Below are positions 32,593-42,786 of a stretch of DNA of 64,000 nucleotides, piece by piece. The position numbers and the translations under genes were made by a program. This DNA comes from Sepioteuthis lessoniana (taxonomy: Eukaryota; Mollusca; Cephalopoda; Myopsida; Loliginidae). The notes beneath the pieces are model-generated. The model was not told the DNA's origin, did no database searches, and saw only the letters and a list, made by a program, of their open reading frames with translations. The DNA is taken from NCBI GenBank assembly GCA_963585895.1, contig OY757904.1:20950217-21014216 (forward strand), given 5' to 3'. Numbering within the stretch: the first letter of the stretch is position 1; each line of letters opens with the position of its first letter.

Positions 32593-32885
32593 CCATATTT
32601 ACCAACCCCTCCGCTCGGGCAGGATATGACACAAGGTCAATGTTTTTAGGCGGAGTTTAACAGGTTTGAATTCAGAGTTTTCCTTCTCCTAGACTAGTTG
32701 CCTTACCAAGGCTGAAGAACTCACTCTCTCCTACTATTTACCCATAGCTGGAGGGGGAATAATTGGATTCATACCTTTCCCAAGGGTATTAGTGCTATAT
32801 GAAATGCAATTAGCTTGGTCCAGGATATGAACTCGTGTGGCCGGGTCCATTTCCTACGACGATAACCATTACACCACGGGAACCT
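32593..32885 (-). mobile_element. SINE-B (minus)
   Basis: Full-length SINE-B bracketed by ccaagtattcctat at 32579-32592 and 32886-32899. Confidence 0.92.
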
Positions 32886-33025
32886 CCAAGTATTCCTATT
32901 AAAATACTAATAATTATGATGTTTTCAAGAAATCATTTCTTTTTAATAAGAGTCATGTGTTTGCACACAGTTATATCGCTCCAAGTAATAATAATACTAG
33001 ATAAACAACAACAGCTTCAAGTAAC

Positions 33026-33593
33026 TGTTGTAGAGTACCTAACACTCCTTCAACCATAAATAGGCTACGATTAAGGATTTCGATAGTTGAGAATCAAGCT
33101 GATCGAGGCTGCCTGGCGTGGATGCCGGGGAGGCCTAGCATTTGCGTCACACGGCCGAAACTGACTTACTCCTCGAGCCTCAAGGGGCCGTCCCCCTCGC
33201 TCTAACCCTCCTTGGAGGGGCGCCTTTTTTTTACGAGAATGCAGGCGAGGCCATAAGCATTTTAGGGAATGCCGGGCATGACTGGGCTACGATCCTGCGC
33301 CAGGACCCACCTAATAAAGGCCTTGTGCCGTACTCGCCTGTTTGGTGGGGCGCGTGACAAATAACTTGAGTAATAAACTGATATTAAGTTGATTAATATT
33401 CAGACTGATCTTGCTTCGTTTGGCTATACGGCATTTCGACCCTCCTTTATTTCTTGTAAATTCTCTTGTTAATTGTTTGTAACTTATTGTACTATGCCTT
33501 TTGTCTGTGTCTGTTAGTACCGGATATTGATAGTGAATAAATATATTAAGCATTCATTCTTCTCTGTGTATCATTCACCACGACGATACAACA
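33026..33593 (+). mobile_element. Solo LTR, family 2
   Basis: 568 bp starting TGTTGTAG and ending CGATACAACA, with perfect 7-bp terminal inverted repeats TGTTGTA/TACAACA and a perfect 5-bp duplication gtaac at 33021-33025 and 33594-33598. The first half is much more GC-rich than the neighbourhood. Two aataaa signals (33371, 33535) on the plus strand support the stated orientation. The open frame at 33142-33357 inside it is probably chance. No full-length copy in the window, so Copia, BEL or Ty3 cannot be told apart. Confidence 0.9.
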
Positions 33594-33830
33594 GTAACTA
33601 TTCTTAATACAAATGATTTACAGTTATATGGCATCAAGTATTCCTATTAAATACAAATCATTTTTAAACAGATCTATTTTATCCATGGATTAACGTGGGT
33701 CTGGGAGTAATGGTAATAAAGGCGTACTTCACACTCCCCAGATCTACAGAACTGGAGCCTAACCATTGGATGTAGTTTGGTGTCATACCCAGAATGCTCT
33801 TCTGTAGGGGTCGCAGCGTATTGTTAGCCT

Positions 33831-34027
33831 CTAATTTAGAGTATAAAAAAAATTTCTGGTCCAATCTGAAAAGGAATATTTTTGTTGGGTTTTTGTTCGC
33901 ACTGAGCCCGATTTGTTAAATATCTAATCATTTTATAAACTAAGATTAATAATAATAATCCTTCACTCCTTCCAAAATAGAATCACCACGGACAACTTTT
34001 ACAACGTCTAGAGTATCACGAAATCAA
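33831..34027. other. No gene seen
   Basis: AT-rich. A nested inverted repeat follows at 34028-34103. Confidence 0.6.
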
Positions 34028-34103
34028 GTTCTCCTTTTAAATTTGCCACCTGACCAGATTGGAGCAGGTGATAAATATTTTGAATAATCTTAAAAAGGAG
34101 AAC
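34028..34103. other. Nested inverted repeat
   Basis: Outer arms gttctcctttt (34028-34038) and aaaaggagaac (34093-34103) are perfect complements; inner arms cacctg (34047-34052) and caggtg (34065-34070) lie between them. Confidence 0.75.
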
Positions 34104-34177
34104 AAAAATGTTTTTATCGCATTAGATCATGTGGGATATTTCAACATTAAAATATATAAATCTTATACATTCAAAAA

Positions 34178-34400
34178 GGCTCTAAAGTGCTCGTCGTGTA
34201 AGGTAATTGTCATAGGAAATAGACACGGTGATCCGAGTTCAAATCCTGATCGCAGCTGTTTACATTTTCACATAGGTAATATCTTTGGAAAGGTATAAAG
34301 ACAACTATCCTCCAGTTATGGATAAATAGTAGAACAGACTGTGGCAACCGATCTAGGAGAAGGAAACTCTGAATTTAAATCTGTTTAAAAATTGACCAGC
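34178..34400 (+). mobile_element. SINE-B, shortened
   Basis: Head cgtcgtgtaaggtaattgtc with B box gagttcaaatcctg, central ccagttatggataaatagta, then a shortened 3' half. Confidence 0.78.
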
Positions 34401-34523
34401 TCGTGAGTGTTTTAAAATATGCAACAAAGAGTAAAATATTTAAACGAAGAAATACTTATTCTCATTTTAAACATTTTGCTGCCTTCATTCATGAAACTTT
34501 GTGAATTTTTGCGCTTAATATCA

Positions 34524-34540
34524 TATATATATATATATAT

Positions 34541-34601
<61 letters not shown>
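34524..34601. repeat. (TA)n(TG)n microsatellite
   Basis: TA run of about 17 bp then about 60 bp of TG. Confidence 0.97.
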
Positions 34602-34604
<3 letters not shown>

Positions 34605-34985
34605 AGTGTTGCTTCGGGATTTATTCAAAACAGAACGTAGTATTCTTGCATAGGTCCCGTTCAGCTTTATCTCCATCCGTTTCATTAGCGTCCAGAGACA
34701 GCAGCTGTACAGACACTTATTCACATCTAAAAACTATCCAAGTAAGACAATAAAGAAGCTAGATATTACAGATAAAGTAAGGACGAATTTATAAGGGAAG
34801 TTCTCTCATGGACTCCAACACATAGACGCGCCAGTGTTGGTTGTGCATCAAGGACTTACATTCCTTAGCACTGTGTGGACACTGGATCCATTCAAGAAGA
34901 TTAATCAGGAGCGAGAGACGATAAGGACGAATGTCGAGATAAATTCAGGGAACTCCGTGCTATACGCACGACATGATTTTATCTA
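34602..34985 (+). mobile_element. LINE-J with 5' inversion (twin priming)
   Basis: 34602-34695 read on the minus strand gives WTLMKRMEIKLNGTYARILR then SVLNKSRSNTP, and the plus strand from about 34696 gives QQLYRHLFTSKNYPSKT and the rest of the 3' end. In the uninverted copy at 26895 these two segments are contiguous (NKSWKQHPTK then QLYGHLPP). So the 5' part is flipped right at the joint. This is the known outcome of twin-primed LINE integration. Confidence 0.82.
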
Positions 34986-35097
34986 TATATACAATTTCTC
35001 ATCATTTCACTCCAAATTATGACTTCCCGGTGTTTCAAATATCTTAGCAGTTTTCGGGTTCAGACGCTTTAAATATTGACAAATCTTTTCTGCGGGG

Positions 35098-35330
35098 CAA
35101 GTCCTCGTAGCGTAGTGGCTAACGAGTTTGACTGAGACATCGTATTAAGCGAGTTCGAACTACAGTCGCGATATTGCATTAACCTTCGGACTAATACACA
35201 TAAGAAAGGTATGAACCCCTTTATTCCCCAACTCGGGGTTAAATAGTATCCCTACTGTTTTCTATATGGATGGCTTAGGCATTAAATAACCCACGAAGGT
35301 TGATATGCCATTAAACAAAAAACAACCAAA
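35098..35330 (+). mobile_element. SINE-A
   Basis: Head cctcgtagcgtagtggctaac, B box gagttcgaactac, central aagaaaggtatgaacccc, tail ggcattaaataaccc...ggttgatatgcc. Confidence 0.85.
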
Positions 35331-35344
35331 ACCAATCTTAGCAG

Positions 35345-35640
35345 AGTATCTATTTACCTTATCCCTCCGCTACTAGCAGAGTGTGACACAAGGTCAATAT
35401 TTTAGTAGGATGCAGTTGGTTTGAATTCAGTGTTTTCTTCTTCTAAACCGGCTACAGTATCAAGGCTAAATAGCCCAGTCTGTTCTGCTATGTACTTATT
35501 ATTGAGGAAACAAAAGATGGATTCATACCTTTCCAAATGGCTTTGGGCAAAGTGAAACGCAAGCAGTCTCATCCAGGATTTGAACACGTGTTCCCAAGTC
35601 CATTTTAAATGACGACAGCTAGCATATTACATGTACATTC
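35345..35640 (-). mobile_element. SINE-B (minus), diverged
   Basis: Tail ttatccctccgctactag, agtgtgacacaaggtcaa, then central and head parts (tccaggatttgaacacgtg). Adjacent to the SINE-A upstream in opposite orientation. Confidence 0.78.
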
Positions 35641-35747
35641 TTAAATTTAGCTAAATCGGATACAAAATCAGAATTATAAAATCCCCTTGGGAGTATCAAA
35701 TTCTCTACTGTAACAGTAGTAATCTGCAAGACTAGTTTACTTACTAC

Positions 35748-35985
35748 AATTAATAAGACGGACAAGATATGCGGGACACCGTTGGAGAAGCAAAGACGAA
35801 CTCATAACTGACGTTCTTCAATGGGCTCCTACCTATGGACGTGCCGGTGTTGGCCGACCAGCAAGAACTTATCTACATCAGCTCAGGGGGATACAAGATG
35901 TAGTCTGGAAAACCTGTCGGGAGCGATAGATAATTGGGACAGATAGAGAGAGAGAATTAGGGAAATCCGTGCAAGCAGGATAATA
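35748..35985 (+). mobile_element. LINE-J 3' end
   Basis: RRTRYAGHRWRSKDELITDVLQ-type reading followed by WAPTYGRAGVGRPARTYLHQL, one of the best preserved stretches, then frameshifts and a short tail. Confidence 0.85.
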
Positions 35986-35993
35986 TATATATG

Positions 35994-36400
35994 CGAGGAG
36001 CATTCCAAAAGTAAAACCTACTTATTTCTATGGAAATTACGGCAGGGATCACAATAAGACCGTTGAATAGAGCAAGTTTTCAGCTAGAATTACTCTAATT
36101 TTCTGCATATCCTGAATTAGAGGAAGTAACTCACCATGCAACAGCTACGATAAAAGCATTGTTGTCAGTAAAATGTTGTTGATGTCTGTGAAGTCCTTTT
36201 TTCAACGACCCAAATAAACCATCAATTCTGAACGATACATCGCGAGGCTGACTAAGCCGACGGCCCGATTTTCCACTGTAAAGCCAGAAAAGAGACACTT
36301 TCGCTCAGAACATGATGACGGCAGGTCACTCAGCAGTCTGAAATCGAAATTTCAAATTTAAGAAAAATACATTTGTTATCTCCTTGAACAGATTCTCAAA
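35994..36400 (+). other. Possible mariner end, otherwise unassigned
   Basis: Starts gcgaggagcattccaaaagtaa, which resembles the mariner terminus at 42787 (gaggatcattaaataagttt). No matching second end and no clear frame was found, so only a hint. Confidence 0.25.
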
Positions 36401-36411
36401 ATTCCAAAATT

Positions 36412-36905
36412 GGGGTCTTTGGTTTAATGGCATATCAGCCTTCCTTGTTGGTTATTTAATGCTAAAAGCCTTCCAAGTAGAAGGATTGTAAGTAAAAGTA
36501 AAGTTTGCGACCGTAGTCAAAGGTGACCAGAAGGCTCCCTTTTCAATTGCTACTACACCGAGCGGTAAGCGAGGGCGCTACTCCTTTCCCTGGATTGCTC
36601 CACTTTACCCTTGATACGTACCTTATATTGCTGAGTATATTGTAAAGAGGTATCAAGTACCATTTCTAAAGTCTTTAGTATGACGCGACCATTGGCGAAC
36701 CCTCTACCCACTAGACCAATGAGCCGATAACAAAGAAGGATAGTAGTGGTACTATTTAACCAAAATCTGGTGGTGGATATAGAGATTTATAGATATCCCA
36801 ACTGTATTAGTCCGAAAGTGAACGTAATAGCGCAACTGAAGTTTGAACCCGCTTACTAGGATGTCACAGTCCAGTACGTTTGCTACTACGGCACCCGTCC
36901 ATAAT
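36412..36905 (-). mobile_element. SINE-A (minus), interrupted by SINE-D
   Basis: Tail gcatatcagccttccttg..gggttatttaatgc-like at 36430-36470; the rest resumes at 36734 with tactatttaacc, gttcatag-like central block and head near 36890. Confidence 0.8.
36487..36733 (-). mobile_element. SINE-D (minus) inside SINE-A
   Basis: Reverse SINE-D with its actttact tail first and the head cccactagaccaatgagcc last. Exact 8-bp duplication agaaggat at 36479-36486 and 36734-36741. Confidence 0.92.
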
Positions 36906-37124
36906 AGTCATAAAGTTGGATTGGAAAGACACAGTTTTATGGTGAAAGTTACAGCTTTTTAACGGTAACAAAACTCTCGCTACGATGTGCCATTTTTGGT
37001 GTATTATGGTAAAATTCAGTATCATAAAATATTATTACGTGGACCTCTAGACAAAGTGGAATCCTAAGCAAGATATTTTTTTCCGTTCAAAATTAAAGAA
37101 TACGGCTCTGAGAACTGGTCTCAG
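36906..37124. other. No gene seen
   Basis: AT-rich. Confidence 0.6.
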
Positions 37125-37540
37125 AATACATTGACTGCAACCCACCCGAAAAAAAGAGTGCCCAATATATGACACGAAACTACATCTGATGGTGAGACTC
37201 CAGTTCTCAAAATCTAGTGAGTATGGAGTATATCCCGTTATTGCCATTATTCCTAGGGCTACTCTAACCTGTTAGAGTCCCATCTATCGGTCAAAAAGAA
37301 CTGCTTAATCATTTACAAAAGATTATTTTTATCAGTTCCTTGAAAACATCCAGCTATGTGCAAATTTTATTATATTTTATAGGAGTTTTTGATATCAAAT
37401 AACCGTGGGCAAAAACAAACTCTTAAGAAGCAACTACACAAAATATTTAAATACGGATATACAGTGAACGCGATTCTCTAACCACAAGGCATAAAATAAC
37501 TCTAGATGGGTTGATATGCCGTTAAAATTAATCAGTCATC
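37125..37540 (+). mobile_element. Rep-E, highly diverged
   Basis: Head cagaatacattgactgcaac, middle catctgatggtgagactcc and a tail of gcataaaataactc...gggttgatatgcc. The tandem-unit zone is almost gone. Confidence 0.6.
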
Positions 37541-37640
37541 TCTTATACATAGAATTATACACATGATAAACACCATATATTCATCTTCGTTGAAGAGTTT
37601 GAGAAATTAATCAACGTATTTAATACCCTCTTACAATTAT

Positions 37641-37642
<2 letters not shown>

Positions 37643-37705
<63 letters not shown>
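37643..37705. repeat. (CT)31 microsatellite
   Basis: Perfect CT run of about 63 bp. Confidence 0.97.
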
Positions 37706-37708
<3 letters not shown>

Positions 37709-37794
37709 GTCAACCTAGTTTAGTTGTAGGGGGTCGCTATTCATGAACTGTATCTTGAGGAAGCATAGCCTGACGGAACCCAACTCACTCCATG

Positions 37795-38275
37795 TCTACA
37801 ACTAGTCTGAATTCAAAGTTTTCCTTCTCCTAGGCCAGTTGACATACCAGGGCCAAAACGCCCTGTCTGCTCTAGTATTCACCCCTAGCTAGAGGGAATA
37901 CAGAGTCATACCTTTTCCATGCTAGCGTTATGTGAAATGCTAACAGTCTTGTTGATGCTTTGAACTGGGGTAGCCGAGTGGTTTGGTTGGTTTCTTTGTT
38001 TTAATGCCATATCAACTCTTTTTAGGTTATTTAATGCCAAAGCCATTCTCCATTCAACAGTAGTGGTACTATTTATCCCATAGCTGGGAGGATAAGGGGG
38101 TTCATAACTTTCCCAAGGGTATTTGCCCGAAAGTGAACGTAATAGCGCGACTGGAGTACGAACTCGCGTACTATGATTCTGCTGTCCATCGATTAACCAT
38201 TACACCACGTGGACACCCCCTGGGGTAGCCGAGTCGACTTCCTTCAATGATAATCGTTACACTACGAACGTTTCC
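37795..38275 (-). mobile_element. SINE-B (minus), interrupted by SINE-A
   Basis: tctgaattcaaagttttcc at the left, central ccctagctagaggg, then the head resumes at 38221 (gtcgacttccttcaatgataatcgttac). Confidence 0.8.
37979..38220 (-). mobile_element. SINE-A (minus) inside SINE-B
   Basis: Complete SINE-A, tail first (ggttggtttctttgttttaa), head last (caccacgtggacacccc). Exact 14-bp duplication tggggtagccgagt at 37965-37978 and 38221-38234. Confidence 0.93.
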
Positions 38276-38438
38276 TATATACAATACCAAAATCAGCGTT
38301 GTCCTTCAATGTGTTGTCATTTAATTTTTTACGCTGTATTTTGGAAAAATTAATATTATGGGATTAGAAGTAGAAGACCATTCAATGAGATAGTATTATT
38401 TATTTCTTTAACGTGCTATTGTGGCACAATAATGTGTA

Positions 38439-38440
<2 letters not shown>

Positions 38441-38474
<34 letters not shown>
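38441..38474. repeat. (TA)n microsatellite
   Basis: About 34 bp of TA. 38276-38440 shows nothing. Confidence 0.95.
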
Positions 38475-38475
<1 letters not shown>

Positions 38476-38579
38476 GGGGTCTCTGTGTGTTCAAAGATGG
38501 GTGGCTAAAGAAAGAAATTTTATCTACAGCATTTTTGGACAGCGTCAAATTGTCTGAGGGATCTCTGCGTGGGTTACGC

Positions 38580-39050
38580 ATAAGAGGTCTTGGCGCCCAA
38601 AAATAGACAAAGAAATATGTCGTGTGAACCTTCACGAGGATCCGAGACCGGAAGTAGGTGTGGAAAAGGAACAAGGTCGTTGATCAATTAAGTCTAAGAC
38701 TCGTAGTCAAGAGGGTTAGTTGTAATGAAAGAGACCCAGGCAGAGAAGGGTCTCAAGGAGTGAGAACGTAGCACGGGGTCAGTAAAAACGATAGTCAAGC
38801 AGAGACGGGACGTCGAGCAGTAACAGTGATGACCAGTGTGAGTCAGTATATTTGGTAGATGTTTAGGATTTTCGCGGTTCTCTCCATAGCCATTGCTGTC
38901 TCAAATTCATTGTTTTGTCTTTTCTTTCTTTCCTCCTTCTTCCCTCTGTTTTTTGCTGTTTTTTTTTTTTCGATATGTGAAATGCCCATTCTACCGGGTG
39001 TAAGATTTAACAACGAGGTCCTTTCTAGACGATCGATCGAATACCCACCT
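38580..39050 (+). repeat. Rep-K copy 1, possibly retroelement leader
   Basis: Begins near cttggcgcccaaaa, passes gagaccggaag and a pyrimidine-rich run, and ends tgtgaaatgcccattctacc, read as CEMPILPG. Rep-K copy 2 (40630-41085) has ttggcgcgaaacc, aagaccggagg, pyrimidine-rich DNA and tgtgaaatacccctgg, read as CEIPLAG. The tggcgccc at the start looks like a lysine-tRNA primer-binding site of LTR elements, but no LTR was found beside it. Confidence 0.4.
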
Positions 39051-39079
39051 GGCTTGTGGGTTATTTCATATTAATGTGA

Positions 39080-39441
39080 GCTTTGTGAAAGAAAACGCAA
39101 CAGTTTTTTTATCAAAGAAATTCAAACAATGTAAGACAATTATATCCTCTACAATGAGGAACAATCAAACAGGAGCGTGTGGGGCCTTTTCAGCTGTTCC
39201 TAAGGGAACTTTTTGAGTGGAACTTCAAGAATGATCAATATCCAGAAAGCATGGACGGGATTGCCAAGACAGTGAACTTAATTTTCGACTAAAAAATTCT
39301 AGATGAGAGATACAAAGACATGATACTCGACTGAACACCTTCCAGAGTAGTAATGATAGACAAGCAACATACTAATAACAGTAGAACGATGGAAGACTGC
39401 TATTAATATGTAAAATGGAACGCAGCTGTCATTTCAGTGGG

Positions 39442-39477
<36 letters not shown>

Positions 39478-39955
39478 CATTATTGAACGACCGATACTCG
39501 ATACGTTCCCATATTACGAGTGACAGTTTAATAGTTTTTTTTATGTGATCCATAATTTTTACGTGTGCCTAATCGCATAAAAATGTTAGTCTTGCTTCTT
39601 TTTCTTTCTTTCTTCTTTTTTTTTTTTTTTTTTTTTTTCGAGTAAAAAAGAACGCTCTTAGCCAGTGCTGCGACAAAATCTTCTACTCAGCTTTAATCCT
39701 GACCACAGATTACTTTGACTTTTAATCTTCCATAATTAATCTCTCAACTAATTAATCTTTACTCTGATTAATGTTTTTGATAAATTAGCTCGGCACCCCC
39801 CAACAAATACAAAAAATGAACAAATTTGATGAAGAGCATTGCTGATGACATTGGAAAAATAATTTCTGCCTCTATTATTAAATGAATGCAGAAAGACAAG
39901 AAAAGAATGAAAGAACAATATCACCAGATTTTACAAGTTACTACCATAAGTGTTA
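39080..39955. other. No gene seen; (ATT)n at 39447-39485 and poly(T) at 39611-39640
   Basis: AT-rich; nothing else recognised. Confidence 0.65.
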
Positions 39956-39962
39956 ACATCAA

Positions 39963-40570
39963 TGCAATCACTGCACCTCGGCAGAGGGGTAAGACCCCCC
40001 ACAATGAGTGTCCTGGACATGACACTAAACAATCTGATGGTGAGGTTCCAGTGATGCTGGAGCTTTGAGGACTGCGTGGCCCGGCGTGGTAGCACCTGAT
40101 AGGGCCCTACCTATGGGTTGAATAGAACTAATGGCATACTTATGCTAAACTGAATTGTTTGACTAAACTGAATAGCTTGAAATAGAAATGTTTTTGACAA
40201 TTAAACCGTACTTACATTTAAACTCCGAGCTTATGCTAAACTGAATTATTTTGAAATGGAACTGTTTTTTGACATTGAAACTGTACTAACACAAAACTGG
40301 TTTGTTTAATATAGAACTGTTTTTACAATTAACGGTGTTTAAACAAAATCTGTACTTATATTAAACTGAATTAGCTGAATTAGAACTGCTTGACTAAACT
40401 CAATTACTTGAAATAGAAATGTTTTTCACAATTAAACTGTACTTAAATTTAAACTGCGTACTTATGCTAAACTGAATTGTTTGAAATAGAACTATTATCA
40501 TAAAAATGGATTTGGCGTTAAATAACCTACAAAGTACGATATGCCATAAAACCCAAAAAACCAACCAACC
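39963..40570 (+). mobile_element. Rep-E, near full length
   Basis: Head atcactgcacctcggcagagg, aatctgatggtgaggttcc, gtagcacctgatagggcc; about eight tandem units; tail ttggcgttaaataacc...acgatatgcc. Ends aacccaaaaaacc. Confidence 0.88.
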
Positions 40571-40629
40571 ATCAATGCTGTGACACAATGGGTGGCATTC
40601 GTTTCTGTGGGTGTGGGTGTGGGTGCCAG

Positions 40630-41085
40630 TCAGTGGATCCCTTTGTCTGTTTTGGCGCGAAACCAACACAAAGGGCTTGCGCGCGATATTTCCTACAAGA
40701 CCGGAGGAGGACAAGGGAAGGCAAGGTCCTAGAGCAGAACAGGGTAGTCAGCTGGAGAGAGCAGTCAACAGAAGTCGGGGGAAGCCGACTGCTAGTACCT
40801 GTGGACCCAGAGGCCGGGCTTGCCAACATGAGAGGATGAGTCAGTGTTCCTGGTGGCTTTGTGGGAATTTCGCTCGAAAACACGCTTGCAATAGCTCACA
40901 GAAGCACAGAATGCTCAGAAAGTGTCACAAACTTCTCCCTTCTTGCGCTTGGAGCTAACCCAAGTCCGTGTTTATTTGTTCTCTTTTCCTCCACTCTCTT
41001 GGTTGTGTATGTTGTGTTTTGTGCGTCCGTAAAGAAATGTGAAATACCCCTGGCCGGAGATGAGAGAAACCACAAGACGATCTGA
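40630..41085 (+). repeat. Rep-K copy 2
   Basis: See copy 1 at 38580. This copy is GC-richer than its surroundings and has long overlapping open frames, none resembling a known protein. Confidence 0.4.
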
Positions 41086-41340
41086 TGGCTATTAGTGGTT
41101 TAGGAGGCTGAGATAGTGGGGGTCGGCCAGCGGTGTATTGTCACAATGCAATCCAATTTTTCTTAATTGCACGGTCTCAAAATGTGACCTAGTGCCAAAG
41201 TTGATTTACCCTAGCAAATATTTATTTGTTCGAATGCTTTTTAGCGGCGACTAACAACTGAATGGGAGACGATCGGATGGCCTGGAGAAATAAATCCTTT
41301 ATCACTTTTTTAAACAGGACCCACGAGAGTTACAGCGCTC
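41086..41340. other. No gene seen
   Basis: Nothing recognised. Confidence 0.55.
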
Positions 41341-41344
41341 AGTT

Positions 41345-41715
41345 GACAGGACTTAAAATACGCTCAGTGTATCCTCTGCAGAGAATTAAGAGCCTATGCA
41401 CAGAATATGTGTCCCTGTTAGGACCCTAATCTTTATCTAATGGAGATATGGTGAGTGTAGAGAATCCTACCATTGCTATTACTCCCAAGTCTTTTCTGAT
41501 CCTGTGTGGTAGTAAAAGTTAAACTCCCATCTGCGAATCAAGTAGATATGTTTGAAAAATATTCGTATTCGATAGGACCGTGTGCAAAACTTGCATACAA
41601 TCCATAAAAAAACAAAAAAAAATCTAATATCAACGTAGAATGAACGTCTTTCCGAACCTTAGGACATAAAATAACCTTAGACGAGTTGTCATGGGGTTAG
41701 AATAAATCAATTAAT
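41345..41715 (+). mobile_element. Rep-E, highly diverged
   Basis: gctcagtgtatcctctgcagag head, gagatatggtgagtg middle, ttttctgatcctgtgtgg, and a tail acataaaataacctt...gagttgtcatg. Resembles the copy at 37125. Confidence 0.55.
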
Positions 41716-42013
41716 CAATCTAGACAAACAGGTCATTTGTGATTAGAGCTTGATGTCATTTATCTTTTGCCTTTGTTCATTCGTCAGCTCTCTCTGATTA
41801 ACGCATAAGTTTTTCATTCTCTGACTACTTCTTATAGAGATATGACACCATCCACTACCTTACCACTATGCCTCTCCTGTCTCTTTATCCTTCCTGTCCT
41901 CCTTTTTGAAATTCGAAAGTCTCCCTCTCTCTCCCTATATGTATATCAGGATAGCGAAGACACAAAATCAACAGTGTTTGATCACAGTAATCAATGTTGT
42001 CATCAAAATAAGT

Positions 42014-42033
42014 ATATATATATATATATATAC

Positions 42034-42078
<45 letters not shown>
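42014..42078. repeat. (TA)n(TG)n(AG)n compound microsatellite
   Basis: Three dinucleotide runs in series. 41716-42013 and 42079-42368 hold nothing else recognised. Confidence 0.95.
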
Positions 42079-42084
<6 letters not shown>

Positions 42085-42364
42085 TGTGACTGATTAACAA
42101 ATTAGCAAATCACCAAATTATAACAATATAGCCACATAAATAGCCACGCAGAGAATAATCTAGGCCACTCTTCCCAGAATGCCCTACAAACTAGATCATT
42201 TTTTTATCATATCCCACACAACAATATATACAAGAATACAAGCAAACTTTTAATCTGATTATCGCCTAGCGAGAAACTGACAGTGACGAAGTGTCGTTGA
42301 CGCTGTGTGTACGCTTATCTAACTCTTATACATATGATCATCATCAAGTCGTTCTTATAGCACG

Positions 42365-42368
<4 letters not shown>

Positions 42369-42417
<49 letters not shown>
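42369..42417. repeat. (CT)n microsatellite
   Basis: About 48 bp of CT. Confidence 0.95.
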
Positions 42418-42420
<3 letters not shown>

Positions 42421-42519
42421 CCACCGTATTTGACAAGTCCTCTAACGGCATCAGCTCAAAACTGATGAATATAGATCTTTTACTGTCGGCCAAGACTAAT
42501 GTGCCCATGTGTGAGAGCC

Positions 42520-42725
42520 CACAGGAGAAGGTCGATTATTAGTTTGTCCCTGCTTCTCCAGCAATTTCCTGTACATCTTACTTTGATTGTTTGTAAGATG
42601 GGAGTCAAGTGGCCGTACAGCTTTGTAAGGTGTCACTTCATTTCTTCTAAACAATACGCAGCATTCTCGTGAAGTATAAATCTAGCTTTTTCTACAAACA
42701 CTACATTACAATCTTGGTGGTTACA
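42520..42725 (-). mobile_element. LINE-J fragment (minus)
   Basis: Minus frame: EKARFILHENAA..., LYGHLTPILQTIKVRCTGNCWRS and RDKLIID, matching the LINE-J C-terminus. Confidence 0.8.
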
Positions 42726-42786
42726 GCAATACTGGAAACCATTTAATTGTGCGTAAATAAGCTCTCATTCGTTTAAAAGTAAACTT

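Larger units (their letters stand above)
32500..33830 (-). mobile_element. Rep-E variant (minus) with SINE-B and solo LTR inside
   Basis: Tandem units of the ccaagtattcctattaa type appear at 32520-32592, 32886-33020 and 33599-33660, then the head (gtgggtctgggagtaatgg, ctaaccattggatgtag). Two insertions with exact target duplications split it. The variant differs from the main Rep-E in unit sequence. Confidence 0.65.

Noticed and set aside
33142..33357. 71-residue frame
   Set aside because: Lies inside a solo LTR; probably chance.
40588..40958. Overlapping GC-rich frames of 83 and 115 residues
   Set aside because: Both strands are open because of local GC content; the sequence is a Rep-K copy and no family is recognised.
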